Source of the DNA: Demequina silvatica
Lineage (GTDB): Bacteria; Actinomycetota; Actinomycetes; Actinomycetales; Demequinaceae
Reading direction: 5' to 3'
Length of the DNA: 64,000 nucleotides
NCBI RefSeq assembly: GCF_000971215.1
Contig: NZ_BBMA01000005.1
Span: 124,001-188,000, forward strand
A model generated the notes under the pieces. It was not told where the DNA came from. It made no database searches and was given only the letters and a program-made list of their open reading frames with translations. Position numbers and translations under genes: made by a program. This document shows positions 50,203-58,266 of this stretch, in pieces. How positions within the stretch are numbered: position 1 is the first letter of the stretch; each line of letters starts with the position of its first letter.

Positions 50203-51039
50203 CTACTCGGTCTGGGTGACGCGGACCTGGACCTGCAGGTCGGTGGTGCTGCCCGCGACCACACCCGTGAGCGGCGGCACGTCCGTGTACTCGCGGGCGC
50301 GCGCCACGATCACGTGGTGGTCGCCCACCTCGCGGTCGTTGGTCGGGTCGAAGCCGTACCAGTCGCCCGTCCACCACTCGACCCACGCGTGCGACTCGCC
50401 GGAGACGGTCTCGCCGATCGCGGCGTCGGCCTTGGGGTGGAGGTAGCCGGACACGTAGCGGGCCGGGATGCCGACGGTGCGCAGCGCCCCGATCGCGAGG
50501 TGCGCGAAGTCCTGGCAGACCCCGGACCGCGCCTCCCACGCGTCGCGCGCGGGTGTGTGGACGGTGGTGGCGCCGGGGACGTAGCCCATCTCGTCGTGCA
50601 GGTGGTCGCAGATCGCGCGCGCGGCGGCGTCGGGGTCGAGCCGGCCCGCGGCGTCGCGCGCGAACGCGGCGAGCTCCTCGGTGGGCTCGGTGACGTCGCT
50701 CAGGCCCAGGTACTCGCTCAGCAGGTCCTGGAACCGGGGGCCGGTGAGGGTCTCCCACGCGACGCGCTCCTCGCGGGCGGGGACGCTGGAGACCTCGACC
50801 AGGCTGGAGCCCACCACGGTGAGGCTCTCGTGCGGCTGGAGCACCTCGAAGACGGCGACGTCCGCCTCCCAGTAGTCGCGGTACTGGGACCGCCACGTCA
50901 CGGGCGCGATGTCGACGCGCGACTCGAGGACGCGCTGGCGCGGCAGCCAGGCGGGCGTGAGGCGCGCCTCGTTGTACGAGGAGACGATGGGGCTCGCGTA
51001 CGTGAACGAGGTCCGGTGCTCGATGCGCAGGGTGGTCAT
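50203..51039 (-). CDS. Transglutaminase-like protein of the ATP-grasp/alpha-E trio
   Basis: 278 residues. An N-terminal beta region (LRIEHRTSFTYASPIVSSYNEARLTP) is followed by the transglutaminase core with Cys in SGVCQDFAHL, His in SHAWVEWW and Asp in FDPTND, the papain-like triad. AGGAGG precedes ATG 51039. It overlaps the alpha-E gene by four bases. In this conserved trio its role is probably cleaving or forming an amide bond of a peptide made by the ATP-grasp partner. The mechanism is not established. Confidence 0.9.
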   Translation of the reverse strand: MTTLRIEHRTSFTYASPIVSSYNEARLTPAWLPRQRVLESRVDIAPVTWRSQYRDYWEADVAVFEVLQPHESLTVVGSSLVEVSSVPAREERVAWETLTGPRFQDLLSEYLGLSDVTEPTEELAAFARDAAGRLDPDAAARAICDHLHDEMGYVPGATTVHTPARDAWEARSGVCQDFAHLAIGALRTVGIPARYVSGYLHPKADAAIGETVSGESHAWVEWWTGDWYGFDPTNDREVGDHHVIVARAREYTDVPPLTGVVAGSTTDLQVQVRVTQTE

Positions 51040-51959
51040 AGCGCCTCCTGGCTCCACAGCACGGTCGACGCCGGCAGGAAGTAGCGGTCACGGATGAGGT
51101 CGGAGGCGACGGCGCACGCGGACTGCACCTCGCGCATCTGGCCGGGGAGGTCGTCGAGCACGTCGCGGACGTCGCGGTACTCGAGGTTGGTGCGGGCGCG
51201 GCCGAGCGCGAGGCGGGCCCTGTCGGACAGCGCGCGCGAGGTGGACGCGCCCTCGATGAGGCCCAGCGTGTCCTCGGCCTTCTGCAGGTTGTACGCGATC
51301 GAGCGCGGGAACAGCCGGTCCACCAGGAGGAACTCCGCGGCGCGCTCCTCCGTGACGAGCGCGCGGACGGTGCGCAGGTACGCCTCGTGCGCGCTGCACG
51401 AGCGCAGCAGCGCGGTCCAGTTGGGGCCCGTGGTGCCCTCGAAGTGGCGGGTCATGAGCAGGCGGGCGATCATGTCCGCGCGCTCGAGCGACCGGCCAAG
51501 CTCCATGAAGTGCCACGCGTCGTCGCGCGAGGTGGTCGCCGAGTGCAGGCCCCACACCACGGCGGCGCGCTCGCGCACCCACACGAAGTACTCGTGCGGC
51601 CGCGCGGACGCCGTCCAGCGCGGGAGCTGGTTGCGGGTGGTGTTGAGCGATTCCCACACCTCGGTCGAGATGACCTCTCGGGCGCGGCGCGCGTTCTCGC
51701 GGGCGGCGCCCAGGGTCCAGGCGATGGACGATGCGCGGTCCGGGTCGAACGCGAGCGTCGCCAGGACGTCGCGACGGCTCACGGGGGTCTCGTAGTCGCA
51801 GTTCATGACGGACAGGAGCGACGCGTTGGCGCTCGGCTCGTCGACCCAAGGATCCTCGAGGAGGACGTTGAGGTGGACGTCAAGCAGGCGCGCGGTGTTG
51901 TCCGCGCGCTCGACGTAGCGGCCTATCCAGAACAGGGACTCCGCGATGCGGCTCAGCAT
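51036..51959 (-). CDS. Alpha-E domain protein
   Basis: 307 residues, almost wholly helical, with the family opening MLSRIAESLFWIGRYVERADNTARLLDVHL and a central HFMELGRSLERADMIARLLMTRHFE that repeats the same pattern (core LGRSLERADMIARLL). The function is unknown; it is encoded between the ATP-grasp and transglutaminase genes in many bacteria and is assumed to act with them. It overlaps both neighbours, so the trio is one operon. One dispersed word encodes Arg-Ala-Ser-Ser. Confidence 0.9.
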   Translation of the reverse strand: MLSRIAESLFWIGRYVERADNTARLLDVHLNVLLEDPWVDEPSANASLLSVMNCDYETPVSRRDVLATLAFDPDRASSIAWTLGAARENARRAREVISTEVWESLNTTRNQLPRWTASARPHEYFVWVRERAAVVWGLHSATTSRDDAWHFMELGRSLERADMIARLLMTRHFEGTTGPNWTALLRSCSAHEAYLRTVRALVTEERAAEFLLVDRLFPRSIAYNLQKAEDTLGLIEGASTSRALSDRARLALGRARTNLEYRDVRDVLDDLPGQMREVQSACAVASDLIRDRYFLPASTVLWSQEAL

Positions 51960-53551
51960 GTGGGCTCCCCTTGCTGCTGCTGCTGTTGCTGCTGTTGCTG
52001 CTGCTGGCCGTGCTCGATGTCGTCGGGGTGGGCCGCCTGCGGGACCGCGCCGATCCCTCCGAGCTCCACGCGCGATTCAGGCGGCGGCGTCTTGACGCCG
52101 CGCTGGCGCTCGCCGCCGAGGACCCAGGTGTCCTTCGAGCCGCCGCCCTGCGAGGAGTTCACGATCAGCTGGCCGCGCGCGAGCGCCACGCGGGTGAGGC
52201 CGCCGGGCAGCACCCAGACGTCGTCGCCGTCGTTGATCGCGAACGGTCGCAGGTCCACGTGGCGCGGCTCGAGGCCGTCGTCGGTGAGCGTCGGGACGGT
52301 GCTCAGCTGGATGACGGGCTGCGCGATCCAGCCGCGCGGGTCCTCGAGGATCTGGGCGCGCGCCGTGTCGAGCTCCTCGCGCGAGGCCTTGGGACCGATG
52401 ATCACGCCCTTGCCGCCGGCGCCGTCGACCGGCTTCACCACGAGCTCGTCGAGGCGGTCCATGACCTCCTCGCGCGCCTCGGTCTCCTCGAGGCGCCACG
52501 TGTCGACGTTGGGGAGGATCGGCTCCTCGCCCAGGTAGTAGCGGGTGAGCTCGGGCATGTAGGTGTAGATGAGCTTGTCGTCTGCGACGCCGTTGCCCAC
52601 CGCGTTGGCGATGGTGACGTTGCCCAGCCGCGCCGCGTGCACGATCCCGGGTGCGCCCAGCGCGGAGTCGGGGCGGAACACGACGGGGTCGAGGTAGTCG
52701 TCGTCGACGCGCCGGTAGATGACGTCGACGCGCCTGCGGCCGGCGGTGGTGCGCATGTAGACGCGGCCGTTGTGCGTCTCGAGGTCGCGGCCCTCGACCA
52801 GCTCGACGCCCATGGTACGGGCGAGCAGCGAGTGCTCGTAGTACGCGCTGTTGAACACGCCAGGGGTGAGCACCACGATCGTGGGATCGTCGATGTCGTT
52901 GGGCGCGCAGCGGGTGAGCGCGGCGCGCAACCGCTGCGAGTACTCGAGCACGGGCCGCACGCCCATGGCGCCGAACATGTCGGGGAACATCTGCGACATC
53001 GCGCGGCGGTTCGACAGCACGTAGCTCACGCCCGACGGGACGCGGACGTTGTCCTCGAGCACACGCCAGATGCCGTGCTGGTCGCGGACCAGGTCGATGC
53101 CGGAGACGTGGACGCGGACGCCGTTCGCCGGGTCCACTGCCGCCGCCTCGCGGTAGAAGTACTGCGAGGTCGCGATCAGCCGGCGCGGCACGATCCCGTC
53201 GTTGACGCAGTGCTGCGAGCCGTAGACGTCCGCGAGGAACGCCTCGAGGGTGCGCACGCGTTGCGCGACGCCGGGCGAGATGATCTCCCACTCGTGGGCG
53301 CCCACCACGCGCGGGACGATGTCGAGCGGGAAGGGCCGCTCCTCCCCCGCGTGATCGAACGTCACGCCCTGCGCGAGGTAGGTCGACGCGAGCGCCTCCG
53401 CGCGCGAGTAGAGATCCTCGCCGGACATCCGATCGATCTCCGCGTACACCCGGCGGTACGGATCCCTGACGCGGCCCTCGAGATCCACTGCCTCGTCCCA
53501 GGCCTGAACCGGCTGGTATCCGGTCCATGGCGTCTGCTGGTCGGCGGTCAT
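51953..53551 (-). CDS. Circularly permuted ATP-grasp protein with C-terminal poly-Gln tail
   Basis: 532 residues of the type 2 circularly permuted ATP-grasp family, predicted carboxylate-amine/peptide ligases. Conserved blocks include REAAAVDPANGVRVHVSGIDLVRDQHG (core HVSGIDLVRD), RVLEDNVRVPSGVSYVL, VVLTPGVFNSAYYEH and VVKPVDGAGGKGV. The last 30 residues are unusual: a run of 12 Gln between EHG and GEPTC, encoded by CAG/CAA codons at about 51970-52005. Such a tail is not needed by the fold and may vary in length between strains. It is the first gene of the trio. Substrates are unknown. Confidence 0.9.
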   Translation of the reverse strand: MTADQQTPWTGYQPVQAWDEAVDLEGRVRDPYRRVYAEIDRMSGEDLYSRAEALASTYLAQGVTFDHAGEERPFPLDIVPRVVGAHEWEIISPGVAQRVRTLEAFLADVYGSQHCVNDGIVPRRLIATSQYFYREAAAVDPANGVRVHVSGIDLVRDQHGIWRVLEDNVRVPSGVSYVLSNRRAMSQMFPDMFGAMGVRPVLEYSQRLRAALTRCAPNDIDDPTIVVLTPGVFNSAYYEHSLLARTMGVELVEGRDLETHNGRVYMRTTAGRRRVDVIYRRVDDDYLDPVVFRPDSALGAPGIVHAARLGNVTIANAVGNGVADDKLIYTYMPELTRYYLGEEPILPNVDTWRLEETEAREEVMDRLDELVVKPVDGAGGKGVIIGPKASREELDTARAQILEDPRGWIAQPVIQLSTVPTLTDDGLEPRHVDLRPFAINDGDDVWVLPGGLTRVALARGQLIVNSSQGGGSKDTWVLGGERQRGVKTPPPESRVELGGIGAVPQAAHPDDIEHGQQQQQQQQQQQQGEPTC

Positions 53552-53688
53552 GGGGCCACGATATCCACGTCATGTTTCCTGGCGGTCACCGGCGCGTCAC
53601 GGGCGCGTCGCCGGCGCGGCGGCGTCGCGTCGCCGGCGAGTCCGGCGACGCCCTTCCCGGCGCGGGTCCTCCCTGCTACGTTCCCCTC

Positions 53689-54225
53689 ATGGCCTACCCG
53701 CGCAATCTGCTCGCCCCCGACGAGGACGTCGTGGTCGACGCCCACCCGCACTGGAAGGCGCTGGTGGGGCCCGTGGTCGTGTCGCTGATCGCCATCGCGC
53801 TGATCGTGCTCGCGTGGTGGTGGATGGACTCCGTGGAGTGGAGCGACGGGGTCGAGACGGGCGTGGGCATCGCGGTGGGCGTGATCGTCGCCGTGCTGCT
53901 CGTGTGGCTCGCGGTGTCGCCCTTCATCCGGTGGTCCACCACGCACTTCGTCATCACCGACCGCCGCGTGATCTTCCGCACCGGCGTGTTCACCAAGACC
54001 GGCATCGACATCCCGCTCGCGCGCATCAACACGGTCCAGTTCCGCCACGGGCTGGTGGACCGCATGTTCCGCACCGGCACGCTCATCATCGAGTCCGCCT
54101 CCGACGACCCGCTCGAGTTCGACGACATCCCCAACGTCGAGAAGGTCCACGCGCTCCTCTACGAGGAGGTCATCGACGCGCTCGACGGCGACGACACCCC
54201 TCCGCGCGGCACCCCGGCCGCGTAG
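53689..54225 (+). CDS. PH-domain (bPH2/YdbS-like) membrane protein
   Basis: 178 residues: a short N-terminus, two membrane helices (about 25-45 and 56-76), then a bacterial pleckstrin-homology-like domain (TTHFVITDRRVIFRTGVFTKTGIDIPLARINTVQFRHGLVDRMFRTGTLIIESAS; core VITDRRVIFRTGVF). Family members are of unknown function, often envelope-related. ATG 53689 is preferred. It is divergent from the ATP-grasp gene and precedes the molybdenum genes with one dispersed word in the 93-bp gap. Confidence 0.88.
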   Translation: MAYPRNLLAPDEDVVVDAHPHWKALVGPVVVSLIAIALIVLAWWWMDSVEWSDGVETGVGIAVGVIVAVLLVWLAVSPFIRWSTTHFVITDRRVIFRTGVFTKTGIDIPLARINTVQFRHGLVDRMFRTGTLIIESASDDPLEFDDIPNVEKVHALLYEEVIDALDGDDTPPRGTPAA

Positions 54226-54318
54226 CCTCCCCCCGCACGGGCGCCGGCGCGCGAGAACCCGGCCCGCGCATCGTCCCGCGCCTTGTCTCGCCGCATCTGC
54301 GGCGCTAACGTCGCAACC

Positions 54319-54720
54319 ATGCCGCACTTGCGTATCTCGGAGGCCGCCGCGCTCGTGGGCGTGAGCGACGACACCATCCGCCGCTGGATCGACGCCGAGG
54401 GCGTCGCGACCGTCCGCGACGGCGCCGGCCGGATCCTGGTCGACGGCGTCGACGTGGCAGCGTACGCCGCGCGCGCGACCGCGCCGGAGGACCCGACGGA
54501 CGTGAGGCGGTCGGCACGCAACCGCTTCACCGGGATCGTCACGCGCGTGGTCGCGGACGGCGTGATGGCGCAGGTGGACCTGCAGTGCGGGCCGCATCGC
54601 GTGGTGTCGCTCATGAGCGCGGAGGCGGCGCGCGAGCTCGCGCTGGAGCCCGGCGCGGTGGCGACGGCGGTGGTGAAGGCGACCACCGTGATCGTCGAGA
54701 CGCCGGCGGGCGCGCGGTGA
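54319..54720 (+). CDS. HTH-TOBE molybdate-responsive regulator / molybdopterin-binding protein
   Basis: 133 residues: an excisionase/MerR-like helix-turn-helix (LRISEAAALVGVSDDTIRRWIDAEGV) joined to one TOBE/Mop domain (ARNRFTGIVTRVVADGVMAQVDLQCGPHRVVSLMSAEAARELALEPGAVATAVVKATTVIVE; core SLMSAEAARELALEPG) that binds molybdate. It is the first gene before modABC, with a GTG of modA overlapping its TGA. It probably senses molybdate and controls the cluster, a simpler design than ModE. DNA targets were not found. Confidence 0.88.
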   Translation: MPHLRISEAAALVGVSDDTIRRWIDAEGVATVRDGAGRILVDGVDVAAYAARATAPEDPTDVRRSARNRFTGIVTRVVADGVMAQVDLQCGPHRVVSLMSAEAARELALEPGAVATAVVKATTVIVETPAGAR

Positions 54721-55505
54721 GGGGCGGCGCGGGTCCGCTCGCCGTCGCCGGCTCGGTCGCGGCCCTCGCGCTGTCCCTGACCGCATGCACGAACGGGTCC
54801 GCCGACCGGGGCGCGGCATCCCTCGCGCCCGGGTCCGAGGACACCACGCTGTGGGTGCTCGCCGCCGCCTCGCTCACCGAGGTGCTCGAGGAGATCGCGG
54901 AGGGCTTCGAGGCCGACCACCCCGGCGTGGACGTGGTGGGCAACTACGCCGGATCCTCGGACCTCGCGGCGCAGCTGCTCGAGGGCGCGCCGGCGGACGT
55001 GTTCATCTCCGCCGACGAGGCGAACATGGACAAGGTCGAGGGCCTCGTCGCCGGCACCCCCACGGTGGTGGCGACCAACACGCTCACGATCGTGGTCCCC
55101 GAGGGCAACCGGGCCGGCGTGGCCGGCCTCGCGGACCTGGCGGATGATGCGGTGGTCACCGTGGTCTGCGCGCCCCAGGTGCCGTGCGGGGCGGCGACGG
55201 CCGCGTTGGCCGCCGGCGCGGGCGTCACCCTCTCCCCCGCGTCCGAGGAGCAGAACGTGACGGACGTGCTGGGGAAGGTGTCCGCAGGGCAGGCCGACGC
55301 GGGGATCGTGTACGTCACCGACGTCGCGCGCGGCTACGGCGTGGAGGCCGTGCCGATCGACGGCGCCGGGTCCGTGGTCAACCGCTATCCCGCCGCCGCG
55401 CTCACCCGGGCGGCCCAGCCCGCGCTGGCACAGGAGTTCGTCGCGTACCTGGGCGGACCCGAGGCGCAGGCGGTGCTCGCCGCGGCCGGGTTCGGGGCGC
55501 CGTGA
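54717..55505 (+). CDS. modA: Molybdate ABC transporter substrate-binding lipoprotein
   Basis: 262 residues with the lipobox LTAC. The ModA fold is clear: VLAAASLTEVLEEIAEGFEADHPGVDVVGNYAGSSDLAAQLLEGAPADVFISAD (core NYAGSSDLAAQLLEGAPADV) and the later VSAGQADAGIVYVTDV. It captures molybdate or tungstate outside the membrane. The GTG start overlaps the regulator's stop codon, and its own stop lies 14 bases before modB. Confidence 0.94.
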   Translation: MRGGAGPLAVAGSVAALALSLTACTNGSADRGAASLAPGSEDTTLWVLAAASLTEVLEEIAEGFEADHPGVDVVGNYAGSSDLAAQLLEGAPADVFISADEANMDKVEGLVAGTPTVVATNTLTIVVPEGNRAGVAGLADLADDAVVTVVCAPQVPCGAATAALAAGAGVTLSPASEEQNVTDVLGKVSAGQADAGIVYVTDVARGYGVEAVPIDGAGSVVNRYPAAALTRAAQPALAQEFVAYLGGPEAQAVLAAAGFGAP

Positions 55506-55518
55506 CGGGGCGCACGCG

Positions 55519-56283
55519 GTGACGGGTCCGCGGTGGCTGGCGCCGCTCGCGGCGCTCGGCGGGTTGCTGGTGCTGCTGCCGCTGCTCGGGCTGGTGGCCC
55601 GCGTCGAGTGGACGGACCTCTGGTCGCTGGTGACGTCGCAGGAGTCGCTCACCGCGCTCGGGCTGTCGCTGCGGACCGCGGCCGTCGCGACCCTGGCAAC
55701 CCTGGCGCTGGGCGTGCCGCTCGGGTTCGTGCTCCACGGGATGCGCGGGCCGGTGCGAGGGCTGGTGCGCGCCGTGGTGCTCGCGCCGCTGGTGCTGCCG
55801 CCCGTGGTGGGCGGCCTGGCGCTGCTGTACGCGTTCGGGCGGCGAGGGCTGCTGGGCGAGGAGCTCGGCGGGTCCGTGGCGTTCACCACGCTCGCGGTGG
55901 TGATCGCCCAGACGTTCGTCGCGATGCCGTTCATGGTGGTGTCCGTGGAGTCCGCGCTCGCGGCCCGCAGCGGGCGCCACGAGGCGATCGCCGGCACGCT
56001 CGGCGCGTCGCGGACCCGCGTGCTCACGCGCGTGACGCTTCCCGCGCTGGCGCCGGCGCTGGCCACCGGGGCGGTGCTCGCGTTCGCGCGGGCGCTCGGC
56101 GAGTTCGGGGCGACGCTGACGTTCGCGGGCTCGCTCGAGGGGGTCACGCGGACGGCGCCGCTGGAGATCTACCTGGTGCGGGAGACGGATCCGGCGGCCG
56201 CGGCCGCGCTGTCGCTGGTGCTGGTCGCGGTCGCCATCGGAGTGGTGGCACTCGCCTACCGGCCGCTGCGGGGTGCGGCGTGA
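55519..56283 (+). CDS. modB: Molybdate ABC transporter permease
   Basis: 254 residues with about six helices. The permease EAA loop is visible (EAIAGTLGASRTRVLTRVTLPALAPALATGAVLAFARALGEFGATL; core TLGASRTRVLTRVTLPALAP), together with LAPLVLPPVVGGLALLYAFG typical of ModB. It forms the membrane channel of ModABC. GTG start; the end overlaps the GTG of modC. Confidence 0.94.
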   Translation: MTGPRWLAPLAALGGLLVLLPLLGLVARVEWTDLWSLVTSQESLTALGLSLRTAAVATLATLALGVPLGFVLHGMRGPVRGLVRAVVLAPLVLPPVVGGLALLYAFGRRGLLGEELGGSVAFTTLAVVIAQTFVAMPFMVVSVESALAARSGRHEAIAGTLGASRTRVLTRVTLPALAPALATGAVLAFARALGEFGATLTFAGSLEGVTRTAPLEIYLVRETDPAAAAALSLVLVAVAIGVVALAYRPLRGAA

Positions 56284-57308
56284 CGGCGCTGACGGCGCGC
56301 GTGCGCGTCCCGGCGCGCGGAGTGGACGCGGCGGTGGAGGTTTCCTCGGGGGCCACGCTCGTGCTGCTCGGCCCGAACGGCTCGGGCAAGTCGACGGTGC
56401 TCGAGGCCGTCGCCGGGATCGTGCCCGGCGCGGACGCCCGGGTGACCCTCGACGGCACCGACGCGCCGCGCGCCCCCCGGGACCGGCGCATCGGCCTGCT
56501 GTCCCAGGACGACGCCCTCTTCCCCACCATGTCCGTGCGCGACAACGTCGCGTTCGGGCCGCGCTCGCGCGGTCTGGGACGCGCGGCGGCGCGGGAGGCC
56601 GCGGACGCGTGGCTCGCGCGCGTGGGCCTCGACGGGCTCGGCGACCGGCGGCCCGGGGCGCTGTCCGGCGGTCAGGCGCGGCGCGTCGCGATCGCGCGGG
56701 CGCTGGCCGCCGAACCGCGGGTGATGCTGCTCGACGAGCCGTTCGCCGGGCTCGACGTGGTGGTCGCCAGCGAGGTGCGCGGGCTGGTCGCGGGGCTGCT
56801 CACGGGCGTCACCGCGGTGGTCACCACGCACGACGCGCTCGACGCGCACGCCCTCGCGGACACGGTCGCGGTGATGGAGGCCGGGTCCGTGGCGGAGTCC
56901 GGGACGGCCGCAGAGGTGCTGACCCGGCCGCGGACGGCGTTCGCCGCGCGCATGGGCGGGCGGGTGCTGGTCGAGGGGACGATGCGCGGAGGCGCCCTCG
57001 AGATCGCCGCCGGCGTGCGGGTGCCGGTGGGCGGGGGTCCGGGCGCGGGCGTGAGGGCCGGCGTGACGGCGCATCCCGGCGACGTGGCGCTGGCGCTGGC
57101 GGCGCCCGTGTCCGGTCCCGCGTGGGTGGTGGACGCGGTGCGCGGGCTCGAGCCGCGCGGCGACGTGGTGCGGGTGCACGGCGCGCTGCTCGCCGCGGAC
57201 GTGCCCGTCGAGGCGGCGGCCGGGCTAGAAGCGGGGACGCCGGTGTGGTTCGGGGTGCCGCGCGGGCTCGAGGCCTACGCGCTCACGTCCGGCGCGGCGG
57301 CGCGGTAA
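56280..57308 (+). CDS. modC: Molybdate ABC transporter ATP-binding protein
   Basis: 342 residues. Walker A GPNGSGKST, signature LSGGQARR, Walker B MLLDEPF, H-loop TTHDA. The C-terminal third is a TOBE/Mop-like regulatory region (GVTAHPGDVALALA ... GDVVRVHGALLAADV). Length and order fit ModC. GTG 56280 overlaps the modB stop. One dispersed word lies in the C-terminal region, encoding Gly-Thr-Met-Arg. Confidence 0.94.
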   Translation: MTALTARVRVPARGVDAAVEVSSGATLVLLGPNGSGKSTVLEAVAGIVPGADARVTLDGTDAPRAPRDRRIGLLSQDDALFPTMSVRDNVAFGPRSRGLGRAAAREAADAWLARVGLDGLGDRRPGALSGGQARRVAIARALAAEPRVMLLDEPFAGLDVVVASEVRGLVAGLLTGVTAVVTTHDALDAHALADTVAVMEAGSVAESGTAAEVLTRPRTAFAARMGGRVLVEGTMRGGALEIAAGVRVPVGGGPGAGVRAGVTAHPGDVALALAAPVSGPAWVVDAVRGLEPRGDVVRVHGALLAADVPVEAAAGLEAGTPVWFGVPRGLEAYALTSGAAAR

Positions 57309-57355
57309 GGCCGCCGCAACACGGGCGCAATCCGAGGATTCGTAGACTGGCGAGC

Positions 57356-57853
57356 ATGTCCCCCGTCCTCGCCGGCGTGACGATCGCCGTGGTCACCGTG
57401 TCCGACCGCTCCGCCGCGGGCGCGCGGGACGATGCGACGGGTCCCCTTCTCGCCGACCGGCTGGCGGCCGCGGGGGCGGCCGTGACGCGCTCGCTGGTGC
57501 CGGACGAGGTCGCCGAGATCCGCCACGCACTCGAGGGCGCCGTCGCCGCGGGCGCGCGCGCCGTGGTGACCACCGGCGGCACGGGCGTCGCGCCGCGCGA
57601 CGTCACGCCCGAGGCGACCGCGCCGCTGCTCGCGAGAGAGCTGCCGGGGATCCCCGAGCTGCTCCGTCAGCGGGACGCGCACCTCACGTCCGCGGTGGCG
57701 CTGTCGCGCGGGCTCGCCGGCGTGACCGGAGGCGCGCCGGGCGCGCTGATCATCAACCTGCCGGGGTCCGTGCGCGCGGTCGAGTCCGCGCTCGGGGTGC
57801 TGCCCGACCTGATCGCCCACGCGGTCGCCCAGCTGGACGGAGGAGACCATTGA
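57356..57853 (+). CDS. mogA: MogA/MoaB-family molybdopterin adenylyltransferase
   Basis: 165 residues of the MoaB/Mog fold. VVTTGGTGVAPRDVTPEAT carries the substrate-binding TGGTG, and GGAPGALIINLPGSVRAV is the second conserved block. In this pathway it adenylylates molybdopterin so that molybdenum can be inserted by MoeA. Whether it is Mog or MoaB in nomenclature cannot be decided. The stop overlaps the TTG of moaE. One dispersed word encodes Asp-Asp-Ala. Confidence 0.92.
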   Translation: MSPVLAGVTIAVVTVSDRSAAGARDDATGPLLADRLAAAGAAVTRSLVPDEVAEIRHALEGAVAAGARAVVTTGGTGVAPRDVTPEATAPLLARELPGIPELLRQRDAHLTSAVALSRGLAGVTGGAPGALIINLPGSVRAVESALGVLPDLIAHAVAQLDGGDH

Positions 57854-58266
57854 TCGCGCTCGCCGCCATGTCGGAGGCGCCGCTCTCGCTCGCCGCGCAC
57901 GTGGACGCCGTGTCCGGACCGCGCGCCGGCGCGATCGCGACCTTCATCGGGACCGTCCGCGACCACGATCCGTCCGTCACCGGAGAGGTGGTGGGCCTCG
58001 ACTACTCGGCGCACCCCTCGGCCGCCGAGGTCATCGCGGCGATAGCCGCGCGCCACGACGCCCCCGACCTGACCGTCGCCGTCACCCACCGCATCGGCCA
58101 CCTGTCCGTGGGAGAGGCGGCGATCGTCGCCGCGGTGTCCGCGCCGCATCGTCGCGAGGCGCTCGACACCGTCTCCGCGCTGGTCGAGGACGTGAAGGCG
58201 AACCTGCCCGTGTGGAAGCGCGAGGTGCTCGCCGACGGGTCGCACACGTGGGTGGGGGTCGTATGA
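57850..58266 (+). CDS. moaE: Molybdopterin synthase catalytic subunit
   Basis: 138 residues. Together with MoaD it adds two sulfurs to cyclic pyranopterin phosphate. Conserved elements: GAIATFIGTVRDHDP, VVGLDYSAHPSAAEVIAAI and the C-terminal VKANLPVWKREVLADGSHTWV, whose Lys residues are catalytic in the family. The rare TTG start overlaps the previous stop and follows AGGAGA. The stop overlaps the ATG of moaA. Confidence 0.94.
   Translation: MIALAAMSEAPLSLAAHVDAVSGPRAGAIATFIGTVRDHDPSVTGEVVGLDYSAHPSAAEVIAAIAARHDAPDLTVAVTHRIGHLSVGEAAIVAAVSAPHRREALDTVSALVEDVKANLPVWKREVLADGSHTWVGVV

Noticed and set aside
51970..52010. CTG/CAG tract as a repeat array such as CRISPR
   Set aside because: It is a simple in-frame trinucleotide run of Gln codons inside a gene with no spacers.
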